This document shows positions 52,675 to 61,381 of a stretch of 64,000 nucleotides of DNA, one piece after another (position 1 is the stretch's first letter; each line of letters begins with the position of its first letter). The position numbers and the translations under genes are program-made. Source of the stretch: Streptosporangiaceae bacterium NEAU-GS5 (GTDB taxonomy: Bacteria > Actinomycetota > Actinomycetes > Streptosporangiales > Streptosporangiaceae); the NCBI GenBank assembly GCA_017592665.1, contig JAGFNW010000002.1:496001-560000 (forward strand). The letters run 5' to 3'. The notes beneath the pieces are model-generated. The model searched no databases. It was not told the DNA's origin and was given only the letters and a program-made list of their open reading frames with translations.

Positions 52675-52694
52675 GCGAATGCACGTGCATTCGC
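52675..52694. promoter_or_regulatory. perfect 20-bp palindrome in the XRE/ATPase divergent gap
   Basis: GCGAATGCACGTGCATTCGC is a perfect palindrome, and half-sites TGCAC/GTGCA recur at least six more times between 52660 and 52740. It lies between the XRE-DUF5753 gene and the ATPase gene, the position expected for the regulator's operator. The array could bind several dimers. Confidence 0.7.
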
Positions 52695-52733
52695 CCTTGC
52701 ACATGCACATGAGATTGCACCATCATCATCCAC

Positions 52734-53237
52734 GTGCACTCCCTGATCCTCGGACAGGCCCCGACCTGGTCGGCCCTTAATTGGCAGCCGCCGGCCGGAT
52801 GGTGGCCCGAACCCGCGCAGGAGCTTCCCCCGGGTGCCAACGCTCAGGCCGGCGCCGCATGCGCGCTGCCGCCGCTCCCGGAGGCCGCTCATCTGGCCCG
52901 CGCGTTCGCGGGCGGAACACTCACCGGCTGGGGGTTGCCGGAGCTCGTCGAAGGCATGGAGCTGATCGCGTCCGAACTGGCCACGAACGCGCTCAGGCAC
53001 GGCATGGCGCTGGCCGGCCCGCGTCGTCCGTTCATCAGGATGTCCCTGTTGCGGCGGGGCGCGCGAGTCACCTGTGCGATGGCCGATCCAGGCGCCGCGG
53101 TCCCCGTGCTGCGCGACCCCGCCCCCTTCGAGCCGGGCGGGCTGGGGCTGCACATCGTCGAATCCATGAGCCGCCGCTGGGGCTGGTGCCCCCTGTCCCC
53201 GTACGGCAAGGCCGTCTGGGCGGTGCTGGAAGCCTGA
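52734..53237 (+). CDS. AbaA/RsbW-like ATP-binding protein
   Basis: 167 residues from GTG 52734. A GHKL-type ATPase: LIASELATNALRHG (N-box) and MADPGAAVP, then GGLGLHIVESMSRRWG (G2). No kinase domain. Such proteins are the third member of the XRE/DUF397/ATPase triplets and may act as anti-factors. It is divergent from the XRE gene and shares its TGCAC-rich gap. Confidence 0.9.
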   Translation: MHSLILGQAPTWSALNWQPPAGWWPEPAQELPPGANAQAGAACALPPLPEAAHLARAFAGGTLTGWGLPELVEGMELIASELATNALRHGMALAGPRRPFIRMSLLRRGARVTCAMADPGAAVPVLRDPAPFEPGGLGLHIVESMSRRWGWCPLSPYGKAVWAVLEA

Positions 53238-53560
53238 CGACCCGCCTGACGACCCGCCCGAGGATGTGCCCGGGGATGTGCCCGGGATGTGACCGCCGGT
53301 CGGGGGGCGGCACCCAGGCACCCGGCATGGAAAGAGGCGGCCCCCGGGCCCCGACCCAGCACGAAGGGTGAGACCTCCAGATCGATTCGTGGAAAAGGCA
53401 AGGTCGCGAGCTCCGGTGTGCTGAGGTGGAACCGTACGGAGTGAAGGGGCTTTTCCGAACGAATCACGGAGAATATGTTGATCTCGGACAATGTGGCTCG
53501 CGGACCCCGTCACGAGTGTGATCTGCATTACGGTGGCTTCCTGAGACTCCCGAGAGATCG
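53238..53560. other. intergenic region after the ATPase gene
   Basis: 323 bases. It holds two short tandem repeats, TGACGACCCGCC (twice) and GATGTGCCCGGG (twice plus a remnant), a GGCGGCCCCCGGGCCCC stretch that may be a terminator, and the promoter of the next gene. No gene is visible. Confidence 0.45.
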
Positions 53561-55945
53561 ATGATGGACGATCACCTAACCGGCTGGCTGGCTACTCTCG
53601 ACGAAGATCGACTCGCCCGCGTCCTGGCCAATCGCCCGGACGCCATCGCCGCGCCCTGGCCGCGGCGGCTGGACGCCCTCGCCCAGCGCCTGGCCAACAA
53701 CTTCGCGGTCATGGAGGTCATGCGCGGCCTCCCCCTGCCGCCCCTGGAGCTCCTGCAAGCCTGCCTGGTGATCGGCGGCCGCCCCACCGAAGACGAGCTG
53801 GCCCGCTTCCTCGGGGTCAGCACCTCCGAGGTCATCGTCTGGCTCGACCGGCTCTACGACCACGCCCTGGCCTGGCCCGGCAACGACGGCCGGATCCACC
53901 TGGCCCAGGCCGTCTCCCGCTGGTGGACGGCCCCGTGCGGCCTCGGCGAGCCCCTCGCCACCTACCTCGACTCCTGGATGCTCAACACCGAGGGCCTGCG
54001 GCGGATCTGCCGCGCGCTCGGCCTGGCGCCCCAGGGCGCCAAGCGGCAGATGATCAGCCGGGTGACGGCCGTCATCGGCGACGCCGAAAAGCTCGGCGCG
54101 CTCATCTGCGAGGCCCCCGACGGCGCCGTCGGCATGCTTGACGACTTCGCCTGGGACGGCCCGGTCCGCAGCGTCGACGGCAACCGGTTCGTCACCCCCG
54201 GCACCCCCGAGAAATGGGCCGCCGACCGCGGCCTGGTCTTTCGCACCCAGTGGGATGTGGCCGAGATGCCGCGCGAGGTGTCGCTGGCCCTGCGCGGGCC
54301 CGAATACCACGGCCCGTTCACGCCCTACCCGCCGGATCTGGCCACCATCGAGGTCGACCGCGACCTCGTCGAGCACGCCATGTGCCTGGCCGCGCCGCAC
54401 GTGCTCGACCGCGCCACGGCGCTGCTGGAGAACACCGACAAGACCCCGCTCCCGCTGCTGAAGAACGGCGGCGTCGGCGTGCGCGAGATCAAGCGCCTGG
54501 CCAAGGACACCGGCTGCGGCGAGGAGGAGACCCGCCTGCTGCTCGAGGTCGTCGCCGTGGCCCGGCTGATCTCGATCAACGAGGCGGCGGGCGGCATGAT
54601 CCCGACCGACCGCTTCGACGCCTGGCGCCTGGACGAGGGCCCGGCCCGGCTGCGCGTGCTGCTGGCCGCCTGGTGGCGGATGGAGCGCTCGTCGCTGCGC
54701 AAGCCGTCCGGTGGCCGCTATCCGACCGTGCTCGGCGACGAGCCGGCCGGCGAGACCATCGCCCGCATCCGCCGGGCCGTGTTCGCCTCGCTCGCCGAGA
54801 TCCCCGCCGGCTACGGCTTCGCGACCTTGCAGGAGCTCGTGCAGGCCGTGCACTGGCGGGCCCCGCTGCTCGACCGCGAACTGCTGGCCGAATGCGCCCC
54901 CGGGATCCTGGAGGAGGCCCGGCTGCTCGGCCTGATCGCCCACGACGCGCTCACCGACCTGGGCCGTACGCTGGCCCCTCTCGCGGGGGTCGCCGGCGAC
55001 GAGACCGACGAGTTCGCCATCGAGGTCGAGCACGACCCGGTGCTGACCGAATGCTCCTCACGCGCGCTTGCCGGCGCACAGAAGACCGCGCTGTTCGGCG
55101 CCGACCTGACCGCGGTGGTGACCGGGCCGCCGTCCGCCGAGCTGGCCGCGCTGCTCGACCGGGCCGCCGACCGCGAGTCCCAGGGCGCCGCCTCGGTGTG
55201 GCGCTTCAGCGCCGCGAGCGTGCGGCGCGCCCTCGACCAGGGCGACGCGGCCGACCGGCTGCTCGACGACCTGGCCCAGGCCGGCACGCTCCCCCAGCCA
55301 CTGATCTACCTTGTTCATGACGTGGCCAGACGGCACGGCGAGGTCACCGTGACATCCGTGGGCTGCATCATCCAGGGCTCCGACCCGGTGCTGCTGGCCG
55401 AGATCGCCGCCCATCGCCGGCTGGCCCGGCTGGGCCTCCGGCTACTCGCACCGACCGTGCTGGCCAGCCGCAGCCCCGCCGAGCGCACGCTCCGGACGCT
55501 GCGCGAGGCCGGCTACGCCCCCGTGCCCGTCGACGACACCGGCGAGATCACCATCCGCAGGGAGCCCACAGGCGGGCGGCTCATCCTGCTGCCCGGCGGG
55601 CGCGTGGCCGAGCTGGAGCCGCCGCCGCTGCTGCTCGAGCCGCCCCCCGACCCGCGCGAACACGCCCGGCGCCTGCTGGTCAACGGCGAGCCGCTGCGCT
55701 CGGCCGGGCAGACCTGGGCCGTCATCGGCCGCATGGCCACCCGGTTGACGGCCGCGCAGCAGTCCCTGCTCGGGTTCGTGGTCGACCGGGGCGTACGCGC
55801 GCTGATCACGCTGGCCGACGGGGTGACCGCCACGGTCAGCCACGGCGAGCTGCGCAGCGGCGTGCTCGACGCCTGGTGCGAGGAGGCCGGCGACTACCTC
55901 GAGTTCCCCCTCAACGAGATCGCCTCGGTGACCGCCACAGCCTGA
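53561..55945 (+). CDS. helicase-associated (XPB/Ssl2-like domain) protein
   Basis: 794 residues from ATG 53561 (ATG 53564 follows). It matches the helicase_C_3 / XPB-Ssl2-like N-terminal family: DRLARVLANRPDAIA, GVSTSEVIVWLDRLYD, LGADLTAVVTGPPSAELAAL-like segment FGADLTAVVTGPPSAELA, then FSAASVRRALDQGD and a C-terminal LPLNEIASVTATA-type end. Family members usually neighbour an XPB helicase and may load it. No helicase motifs are present, so it is a partner rather than an enzyme. Confidence 0.88.
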   Translation: MMDDHLTGWLATLDEDRLARVLANRPDAIAAPWPRRLDALAQRLANNFAVMEVMRGLPLPPLELLQACLVIGGRPTEDELARFLGVSTSEVIVWLDRLYDHALAWPGNDGRIHLAQAVSRWWTAPCGLGEPLATYLDSWMLNTEGLRRICRALGLAPQGAKRQMISRVTAVIGDAEKLGALICEAPDGAVGMLDDFAWDGPVRSVDGNRFVTPGTPEKWAADRGLVFRTQWDVAEMPREVSLALRGPEYHGPFTPYPPDLATIEVDRDLVEHAMCLAAPHVLDRATALLENTDKTPLPLLKNGGVGVREIKRLAKDTGCGEEETRLLLEVVAVARLISINEAAGGMIPTDRFDAWRLDEGPARLRVLLAAWWRMERSSLRKPSGGRYPTVLGDEPAGETIARIRRAVFASLAEIPAGYGFATLQELVQAVHWRAPLLDRELLAECAPGILEEARLLGLIAHDALTDLGRTLAPLAGVAGDETDEFAIEVEHDPVLTECSSRALAGAQKTALFGADLTAVVTGPPSAELAALLDRAADRESQGAASVWRFSAASVRRALDQGDAADRLLDDLAQAGTLPQPLIYLVHDVARRHGEVTVTSVGCIIQGSDPVLLAEIAAHRRLARLGLRLLAPTVLASRSPAERTLRTLREAGYAPVPVDDTGEITIRREPTGGRLILLPGGRVAELEPPPLLLEPPPDPREHARRLLVNGEPLRSAGQTWAVIGRMATRLTAAQQSLLGFVVDRGVRALITLADGVTATVSHGELRSGVLDAWCEEAGDYLEFPLNEIASVTATA

Positions 55946-55987
55946 CGCCCGCAGAGCCGGCCTGACGCCCTGCGAGGCGGCCGGCCT

Positions 55988-57160
55988 TCAGAGCTGGGTG
56001 AGCGCGTCGCCCGCGCGGCGCGCTTCGGCCAGGCTCTCGGTCAGCGCCAGGCGGAGGCTCTCGGCGTTGCGAGCCAGCCGCTCGATCTCCACCACCGCGA
56101 TGTCGTCGCGCACGGTCTCGGCCAGCAGCTCCTGATAGGCGCCCGTACGCGCGGCCAGCGTGCGCAGATGTTCGTGCGCCTTGTACGCGAGGTCGGCCTC
56201 ACGGACCTTGGCGGCATAGCGCTCGAGCGCCTGCACGCGCTGCGTGACCGAGGCCACGACCGTGTCGAGCGAGTGCCGCAGCGGCTCGATGGCCTTCCTG
56301 ACCTCCTCCGCGACATCCTGGGCCAGCATCTCGGCCTGCTCGCGGCGCAGCTCGCTCACCCGGCTGAGCGCCTTGGCGATCTCCCATTCCTGCCGGGGCA
56401 GCACGATGGCGTCCTCGGCCGGGTCGAGCAGCCCGAGCCCGGCCACCGTGGACTTCTTGATCTTCCGGATCGCCCGTTGCGCCCGCCGCATCAGCTGGGC
56501 GGCCTCGGCGTCGAAGTCCGGCTCGACGCGGCAGCGGTCGGCGTACTGCACGGCGGTTCGGTAAAGGCGGCGCAGATCGCTCGAGCGCGACCGCCGGGTG
56601 ATCCCCCGCACGCCGAACACCAGCACGAACGGCAGCGTGATCGCGGCCGGGCCGATGAACCGCAGCCAGACGCCGAGCGTGAAGGCCACGGCGACCCAGA
56701 TCAGCGGCAGGATCCACACGGGATCCTGCACCTCGGCCCGCATGGTCCAGGGGGTGCCGTGCCGTACGTGATCCAGGAGCGCCGGGTTGGCGGTCAGCCG
56801 CTTGACCACATCGCCGGGCAGGTCGGGGTCGACGACCGGGCGGATGGCGACCGTCTTCGTCTTCACGCGGGCCGTCGCGGGCGCGGCGACCGCCGGACGA
56901 GTGGTGGGCACTCGGGTCCACTCGCCGGCGACATGGCTGTCGAAGGCGTTGTCCCCGTTTTCGATGACCACCTCGGCGGGCCGGCCGCCCGCGTGGCGCA
57001 CGATCACCGGCCCGACGCCGCCCTGCGGGAAGCGCACCCAATATCCGTCGTCGCCGGGCTCCTCGCACACGTAACGACCAGGGGCGACGTCCATCCCGAC
57101 CACGAACATGCCGTCACCTGGGATATTGATCGGATACTTGACGTTCGCCCATTCGGACAC
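55988..57160 (-). CDS. membrane protein with surface beta-domain and long coiled coil
   Basis: 390 residues. An N-terminal small beta domain (GMFVVGMDVAPGRYVCEEPG) resembles repeats of secreted actinomycete proteins. A middle region, TWILPLIWVAVAFTLGVWLR, followed by a second hydrophobic stretch, gives two membrane helices (about 150-195). The rest is Arg/Glu-rich coiled coil (about 250-385). I do not recognise a family. It sits between the helicase-associated and DUF1349 genes on the minus strand. Confidence 0.7.
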   Translation of the reverse strand: MSEWANVKYPINIPGDGMFVVGMDVAPGRYVCEEPGDDGYWVRFPQGGVGPVIVRHAGGRPAEVVIENGDNAFDSHVAGEWTRVPTTRPAVAAPATARVKTKTVAIRPVVDPDLPGDVVKRLTANPALLDHVRHGTPWTMRAEVQDPVWILPLIWVAVAFTLGVWLRFIGPAAITLPFVLVFGVRGITRRSRSSDLRRLYRTAVQYADRCRVEPDFDAEAAQLMRRAQRAIRKIKKSTVAGLGLLDPAEDAIVLPRQEWEIAKALSRVSELRREQAEMLAQDVAEEVRKAIEPLRHSLDTVVASVTQRVQALERYAAKVREADLAYKAHEHLRTLAARTGAYQELLAETVRDDIAVVEIERLARNAESLRLALTESLAEARRAGDALTQL

Positions 57161-57204
57161 CGATAAGCGCCCCCTTCCCTCTTGATGCTAATGCCGTGGC
57201 GGCA

Positions 57205-57735
57205 TTATGTGATTTCCACGTGGGTGAAGCGGGTCTCGAAACCCTTGCCCACGGGGGCCGCGCACATGACTCCGGCCAGGGCCGGCTCACCGGGCGGGAA
57301 GTACGCAAGGCGGAGCATCTCGGAGGGGGCGCCGCCGTCGAGGCCGTAGCGGACCGTCACGGCGTCTCCGGCGCGCTCCAGTTCGATGGTCACCGACTCC
57401 GGCAGGCCCGGCGCGCGAAGCACGGACCAGTCGGAGAATCCGCGTGTGACGACGACGCTGATGTGCAGGGCGCCGTCCACGAACTCGGTGCCCGCCTTGA
57501 TCCAGTTTTCGGCGTCGATCCGGAGCGCGCCGCCGGCCTGGTCGTACTGCTCGGCGTAGTCGGCCGAGAAGGTGGCCCGGACCGTGACGTCTCCGGAGAC
57601 CGTGCGGCCGTAAATGTGGCCGGTGTCGGTGGAGTAGCCGTAGTGGGTCTTCTGCCACAGGTCGGTCTGGGCGTCCGCGACCACCCGCAGCACGTCGCCG
57701 TCCGCCCACTGCCGGGGCTCATTGAACCATTCCAT
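57205..57735 (-). CDS. DUF1349 (concanavalin-like) protein
   Basis: 176 residues. The DUF1349 core is present: DLWQKTHYGYSTDTGHIYGR, then AGGALRIDAENWIKAGTEF and HISVVVTRGFSDWS. The fold is a lectin-like beta sandwich (similar to Saccharomyces Rot1-type regulators), probably carbohydrate-binding. No signal peptide is visible. Confidence 0.92.
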   Translation of the reverse strand: MEWFNEPRQWADGDVLRVVADAQTDLWQKTHYGYSTDTGHIYGRTVSGDVTVRATFSADYAEQYDQAGGALRIDAENWIKAGTEFVDGALHISVVVTRGFSDWSVLRAPGLPESVTIELERAGDAVTVRYGLDGGAPSEMLRLAYFPPGEPALAGVMCAAPVGKGFETRFTHVEIT

Positions 57736-57778
57736 GCGGAGATCGTGTCATGAGAGCGCTCTCCAGTCATTGGATCGG

Positions 57779-58711
57779 CTACGGGCAGGCCACCAGTTGC
57801 CGGGTCGCGAGGTCGCTTATCTTGACCCAGTCCTGGTTCTTGCGGGTCCACCTCCAGACGGAGTCGCGCTGTGGCGAAGCGGCGTAGATGCCGGTCCCGG
57901 TCAACGTCACGTCGACGTTCGCGTCGCTGATCGGGAAGGGCGAGGTCGGGGTGGTCAGGACGATGCCACTGGCCGTCATCAGAGAGCCGTCCAGGCGGAC
58001 GCCGTACATCACGTCGGTGTCGGTCAGCCTGATGATCTCCTGCCCGTTGAACGACTGGACCCAGCCGCCGTCGGGCAGGATGTCCGTCGACCAGAGCCAC
58101 GCATGGTGACCGCTGTCGATCGCGTAGAGGCGGCCGCCCCTGGCCGAGTAGGCGAGGTCGGCCGCACCTCCGGCGCCGGCCTTCGGGATGTCCCGCCAGA
58201 CGGTGCCCTGGCCCGCGTAATACCTGATGCCCTGACCGTCAGGGGTGGTGGTGTAAACAGTGGCCGCTGCTCCGTACATCCAGCCCGCCGGGCCGCCACC
58301 GAGCTGGATCCAGTTGTCGGGCGAGCCGCCCCACTGCCACACCGAAGAGCGATCGGCCGAGAGCCTGTAGAGGGCGTATTGGCTCACCGCCCACGTGGCG
58401 TTGCTACTGCTGCCGATGCTCTGCCAGTTGAAGGGCGTGCCGAGGTAACGCACGAAACCCGTGTCGGTCTGGGCGAACAGCCCGAACTCATTGCCGTACA
58501 GACGGTTCGCCGCACGGCCGAGCTGGATCCACGAGGCGCCGTCGTAGCGGTAGACGGCCGTGCCGTCGGCGCTGAGCGCGCAGACCGTGGTCACCAGGGC
58601 GGACGCCGGTGCCGCCGGCCCCACCACGGTGACGATCAGGGAGCACAGAACCGCGAATATTCCAGCGACGCGCGTCCGGCGCGCCGCCGGACCGCATTTG
58701 ACTCTTGGCAT
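57779..58711 (-). CDS. secreted tectonin-like beta-propeller
   Basis: 310 residues with a signal peptide (FAVLCSLIVTVVGPAAPASA). About six beta-propeller repeats follow, each with an aromatic W and the pattern W(I/K)QLG or WxWxxxxxxW (for example YRYDGASWIQLGRAA, VWQWGGSPDNWIQLGGGP, WRWTRKNQDWVKISD). Tectonin-like proteins bind polysaccharides on surfaces; the ligand here is unknown. Confidence 0.8.
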   Translation of the reverse strand: MPRVKCGPAARRTRVAGIFAVLCSLIVTVVGPAAPASALVTTVCALSADGTAVYRYDGASWIQLGRAANRLYGNEFGLFAQTDTGFVRYLGTPFNWQSIGSSSNATWAVSQYALYRLSADRSSVWQWGGSPDNWIQLGGGPAGWMYGAAATVYTTTPDGQGIRYYAGQGTVWRDIPKAGAGGAADLAYSARGGRLYAIDSGHHAWLWSTDILPDGGWVQSFNGQEIIRLTDTDVMYGVRLDGSLMTASGIVLTTPTSPFPISDANVDVTLTGTGIYAASPQRDSVWRWTRKNQDWVKISDLATRQLVACP

Positions 58712-58929
58712 GCCGGCCTTTCTGGATGTCCGCAGACACGAGGGGTTGATCGAACGGCTCCTGACCCGTCACTTCACCTGCGTTCCATCCAGTGCCATCC
58801 CCGCCCACCCGTCACAGGGCGGCGCCACGGGCCGCGGGCCGGTGACGGCGGGAAATCAATTCCCAATTCACTTTTCGATGATGAGCCGCGACAATTTCCA
58901 GGGATTCCATAAATTGCCGCGCCGATCGA

Positions 58930-58970
58930 CTGGTGGGCAAAATAGCGGTGCGCGCAAAATTGCCCACCAG
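58930..58970. promoter_or_regulatory. 11-bp perfect inverted repeat CTGGTGGGCAA
   Basis: CTGGTGGGCAA (58930-58940) and TTGCCCACCAG (58960-58970) are perfect inverted copies 19 bases apart, about 65 bp upstream of the -35-like box. It could be an operator of the divergent region or a 3'-end hairpin. Confidence 0.55.
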
Positions 58971-59036
58971 GGCCGCCTAGCTGGGCGGACGTGGAGATCA
59001 ACAGGGCCCTGAAGGTAAATAAAGATCTACCGTAAT

Positions 59037-59067
59037 TTGTCGACTTTGCCGGAACATTGCCTATACT
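59037..59067 (+). promoter_or_regulatory. candidate promoter TTGTCG-N19-TATACT
   Basis: TTGTCG (59037-59042) and TATACT (59062-59067) are spaced 19 bases. This gives an A/T-richer -10 close to consensus upstream of the RlpA-like gene. Confidence 0.4.
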
Positions 59068-59277
59068 CGGGACACTCGTAACCTTTGGCGTACTAAAACG
59101 CCATATGTACCCCACGTCAGGCCCAATATCGCAAAGTCGCCTCGTGCCCCCTCCCGGCGACGGGACTCCCCCCAGTCGATCCCCCGCTGCTTCGGCATGC
59201 CCGGAATCAGGCGCGCCCCCCGTTCCAGCCCCCCGCTGGATCACCGGCGACCCGCGCGATCCCGCGAAAGGATCTCC

Positions 59278-59922
59278 ATGCGGAAGCACGTCAGGATCGG
59301 TTCCCCCCGTACTCGCGCCGCCGTCGTGGCCGCCCTCGCCGCCGCAGTGGTGGCCGGTGGCGCCGGCATCGCGGCCAAAGCCACCGGCGACGCCGCCGCG
59401 AAGCCCGCGCTCGCCCACCCGCCCGTCTCCCTCGCCGCCGCCAAGACCGAAGCCGCCACGAAGCCCGAAGTCGCCCAGCGCACGGCGGTCGCGAAGAAGG
59501 CCGCGCTGCAGGAGGCGCACGCCGCGAAGAAGGCCGCAAAGAAGGCGGCCGCGAAGAAGGCCGATCCGAAGCTGCCGTCGGGCAGGGCCACGGCCACCTC
59601 GTTCTGGGACCCGGAGACCGCGTCCGGCAAGCCCATGCGCTACCAGACCATCGCCAGCCCCTACTGGCCGCTCGGCACCAAGGTCAAGGTCACGTACGGC
59701 GGGAAGGCCCGCATCGGGTACGTCGAGGACTTCGGCCCGGCCGAGTGGGCCGTCGCCCAGCACGACATCCCCGCGATCCTCGACCTGTCCGAGGAGATGA
59801 TGGCCGACCTGACCGGGGTCCCCTCCAACTCGGTGCACGTGACGTTCGAGATCCTGCAGTGGGGCTCCGGACGCGTCTACCGGCATTCGGGGACCGGCTA
59901 CTCGCTGGCCATGGGGAAGTAA
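59278..59922 (+). CDS. secreted RlpA-like double-psi beta-barrel protein
   Basis: 214 residues from ATG 59278 (AAAGGA six bases upstream). A signal peptide (VVAALAAAVVAGGAGIAA) is followed by a Lys/Ala-rich linker with AKKAAKKAAAKK. The RlpA-like barrel holds FWDPETASGKPMRYQTIASP, VKVTYGGKARIGYVEDFGP and AILDLSEEMM. Such barrels bind or cleave glycans; the catalytic state is uncertain. The short Lys-rich stretch could bind the cell wall. Confidence 0.85.
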   Translation: MRKHVRIGSPRTRAAVVAALAAAVVAGGAGIAAKATGDAAAKPALAHPPVSLAAAKTEAATKPEVAQRTAVAKKAALQEAHAAKKAAKKAAAKKADPKLPSGRATATSFWDPETASGKPMRYQTIASPYWPLGTKVKVTYGGKARIGYVEDFGPAEWAVAQHDIPAILDLSEEMMADLTGVPSNSVHVTFEILQWGSGRVYRHSGTGYSLAMGK

Positions 59923-59932
59923 GCTGACGAAC

Positions 59933-60256
59933 GTGGCTGAGCCGAAATTCGAGATCCAGATGCTCCACGACCGGGTCATGGTCCGGCCGGACAAGGAGAC
60001 CGAGGAGCGGCGCAGCAGCGCGGGCATCGTGATCCCCGCGACCGTCAAACTGGCCAATCGCCTGTCCTGGGGCGAGGTGTGCGGCGTGGGCGCCAGCGCC
60101 CGCTCGGTGAAGGTCGGCGACAAGGTGCTGTTCAATCCCGAGGATCAGTATGAGGTCGAGGTCCACGGCAGGGCCTACCTCGTGATGCGCGAGCGCGACC
60201 TCCACGCCGTGGCCACGCCGCACGAGACCGACCACGGCACCGGCCTCTACCTCTGA
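59933..60256 (+). CDS. GroES-like co-chaperone (Cpn10 family), stand-alone
   Basis: 107 residues from GTG 59933. It aligns with Gro[23 protein letters not shown] (mobile loop) and [21 protein letters not shown], ending [12 protein letters not shown]. No groEL is adjacent. It may be a second, specialised Cpn10. Ten bases after RlpA-like, overlapping the kal gene tail to tail by 10 bp. Confidence 0.88.
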   Translation: MAEPKFEIQMLHDRVMVRPDKETEERRSSAGIVIPATVKLANRLSWGEVCGVGASARSVKVGDKVLFNPEDQYEVEVHGRAYLVMRERDLHAVATPHETDHGTGLYL

Positions 60257-60627
60257 GGGGCCACCACGGTCCCGGTGGCCGTGGCGGCCACCAGGGGCGG
60301 GTCGAGGACTTCGGCCGCCGACGGCGACAGGTCGGGGCGGGCCCGGCAGACGATCCGCGCCTCGAAGGACAAGGTCCGGCTGCGGCGGCCGACGCGCACG
60401 ACGGTCGCCGCGGCCTCGACCACGTCACCGGCCAGCACGGGCGCCGTGAACTGGACGTCCGAGTAGGAGGCGAACAGCCCCTCGTCGCCGTCCAACCGGA
60501 CGCAGACCTCGGTCGCCACGTCGCCGAACAGCCCCAGCACGTACGCCCCGTCGACGAGCGCGCCCCCGTAATGCGCGTGGGAGTGCGGGATGTAGCGGCG
60601 GTGGACGACGGTCAGGCCTTCACTCAT
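60247..60627 (-). CDS. kal: 3-aminobutyryl-CoA ammonia-lyase (hot-dog fold)
   Basis: 126 residues, hot-dog fold: [25 protein letters not shown] and [20 protein letters not shown]. Position directly after kamE, overlapping by 8 bp, matches the Kal of lysine fermentation (3-aminobutyryl-CoA to crotonyl-CoA plus ammonia). A thioesterase of the same fold cannot be excluded from sequence alone. Confidence 0.85.
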   Translation of the reverse strand: MSEGLTVVHRRYIPHSHAHYGGALVDGAYVLGLFGDVATEVCVRLDGDEGLFASYSDVQFTAPVLAGDVVEAAATVVRVGRRSRTLSFEARIVCRARPDLSPSAAEVLDPPLVAATATGTVVAPQR

Positions 60628-61381
60628 CGGGTCTCCATGACGGCATCAGGGCGTGCACGAGATAGCCGGCGACCTCGCCGGGAGTGGTGCCGCGGCCGAA
60701 GATCCGGTCCACGCCGAGCTCGGCCGCGGTCACCGTGTCGAAGCGCGGACCGCCGACGATGAGCAGCGGGCGCGGGTCGTCCTGCTCGGCGAAGGCCGCG
60801 GCCAGCTGCTTGGTGTTGTGCACGTGGGCGCTCTTCTGCGTGACCACCTGGGAGACCAGCACGGCGTCCGCGTTCAGCTCGCGGGCCCGGCGTACGAGGA
60901 CGTCGACCTCGACCTGCGCGCCGAGGTTGTGCACCTGGATCTCCCGGTAGTACTCCAGGCCCTTCTCCCCCGCGAACCCCTTCACGTTGAGGATCGCGTC
61001 GATGCCCACGGTGTGCGCGTCGGTGCCGATGCACGCTCCGACGACCACGAGCCGCCGGTTCAGCACGGTCCTGATGGCCAGGTTGACCTGTTTCGGGGTG
61101 AGCAGCGGATATTCGCGCCCTTCGGGCACGTCGATCCCCGCGTAGTCGATCAGGTGGGAGGCCCGGCCGTAGAGGATGAAGAAGGTGAAGTCGGGGCCCA
61201 TCGGCTTGGAGTGGACGACGCTGACCGGGTCGAGGCCCATCTTGCCGGCCAGCTGCAGCGCGGCCGCCTCGGCGCGCGGGCCGTGCGGGACCGGCAGGGT
61301 GAACGACAGCTGGATCATCGCGTCGCCCGTGGTGTCACCGTACGGCCGGATGATCTGCTGACGGGTCTCAGTCGTGAGCAT
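60620..61381 (-). CDS. kamE: lysine 5,6-aminomutase beta subunit (B12-binding)
   Basis: 253 residues. B12 motif DxHxxG is D121-A-H123-T-V-G126 in [13 protein letters not shown], and Lys134 in LNVKGF falls 11 after the His, as does the PLP-binding Lys144 of the C. sticklandii enzyme. With KamD it moves an amino group of lysine, using adenosylcobalamin and PLP. It overlaps kamD by 14 bp. Confidence 0.95.
   Translation of the reverse strand: MLTTETRQQIIRPYGDTTGDAMIQLSFTLPVPHGPRAEAAALQLAGKMGLDPVSVVHSKPMGPDFTFFILYGRASHLIDYAGIDVPEGREYPLLTPKQVNLAIRTVLNRRLVVVGACIGTDAHTVGIDAILNVKGFAGEKGLEYYREIQVHNLGAQVEVDVLVRRARELNADAVLVSQVVTQKSAHVHNTKQLAAAFAEQDDPRPLLIVGGPRFDTVTAAELGVDRIFGRGTTPGEVAGYLVHALMPSWRPDE

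Larger units (their letters stand above)
58712..59277. other. long gap between secreted propeller and RlpA-like gene
   Basis: 566 bases, part of it A/T-richer than usual. It contains the strong inverted repeat at 58930-58970, a promoter-like pair at 59037-59067 and a roughly 210-base leader to the RlpA-like gene. I looked for a c-di-AMP (ydaO) riboswitch, expected for some wall genes, and did not find its conserved segments. Confidence 0.5.

Noticed and set aside
58985-59277. c-di-AMP (ydaO) riboswitch before the RlpA-like gene
   Set aside because: Its conserved stem segments are not visible, although the leader is long enough.
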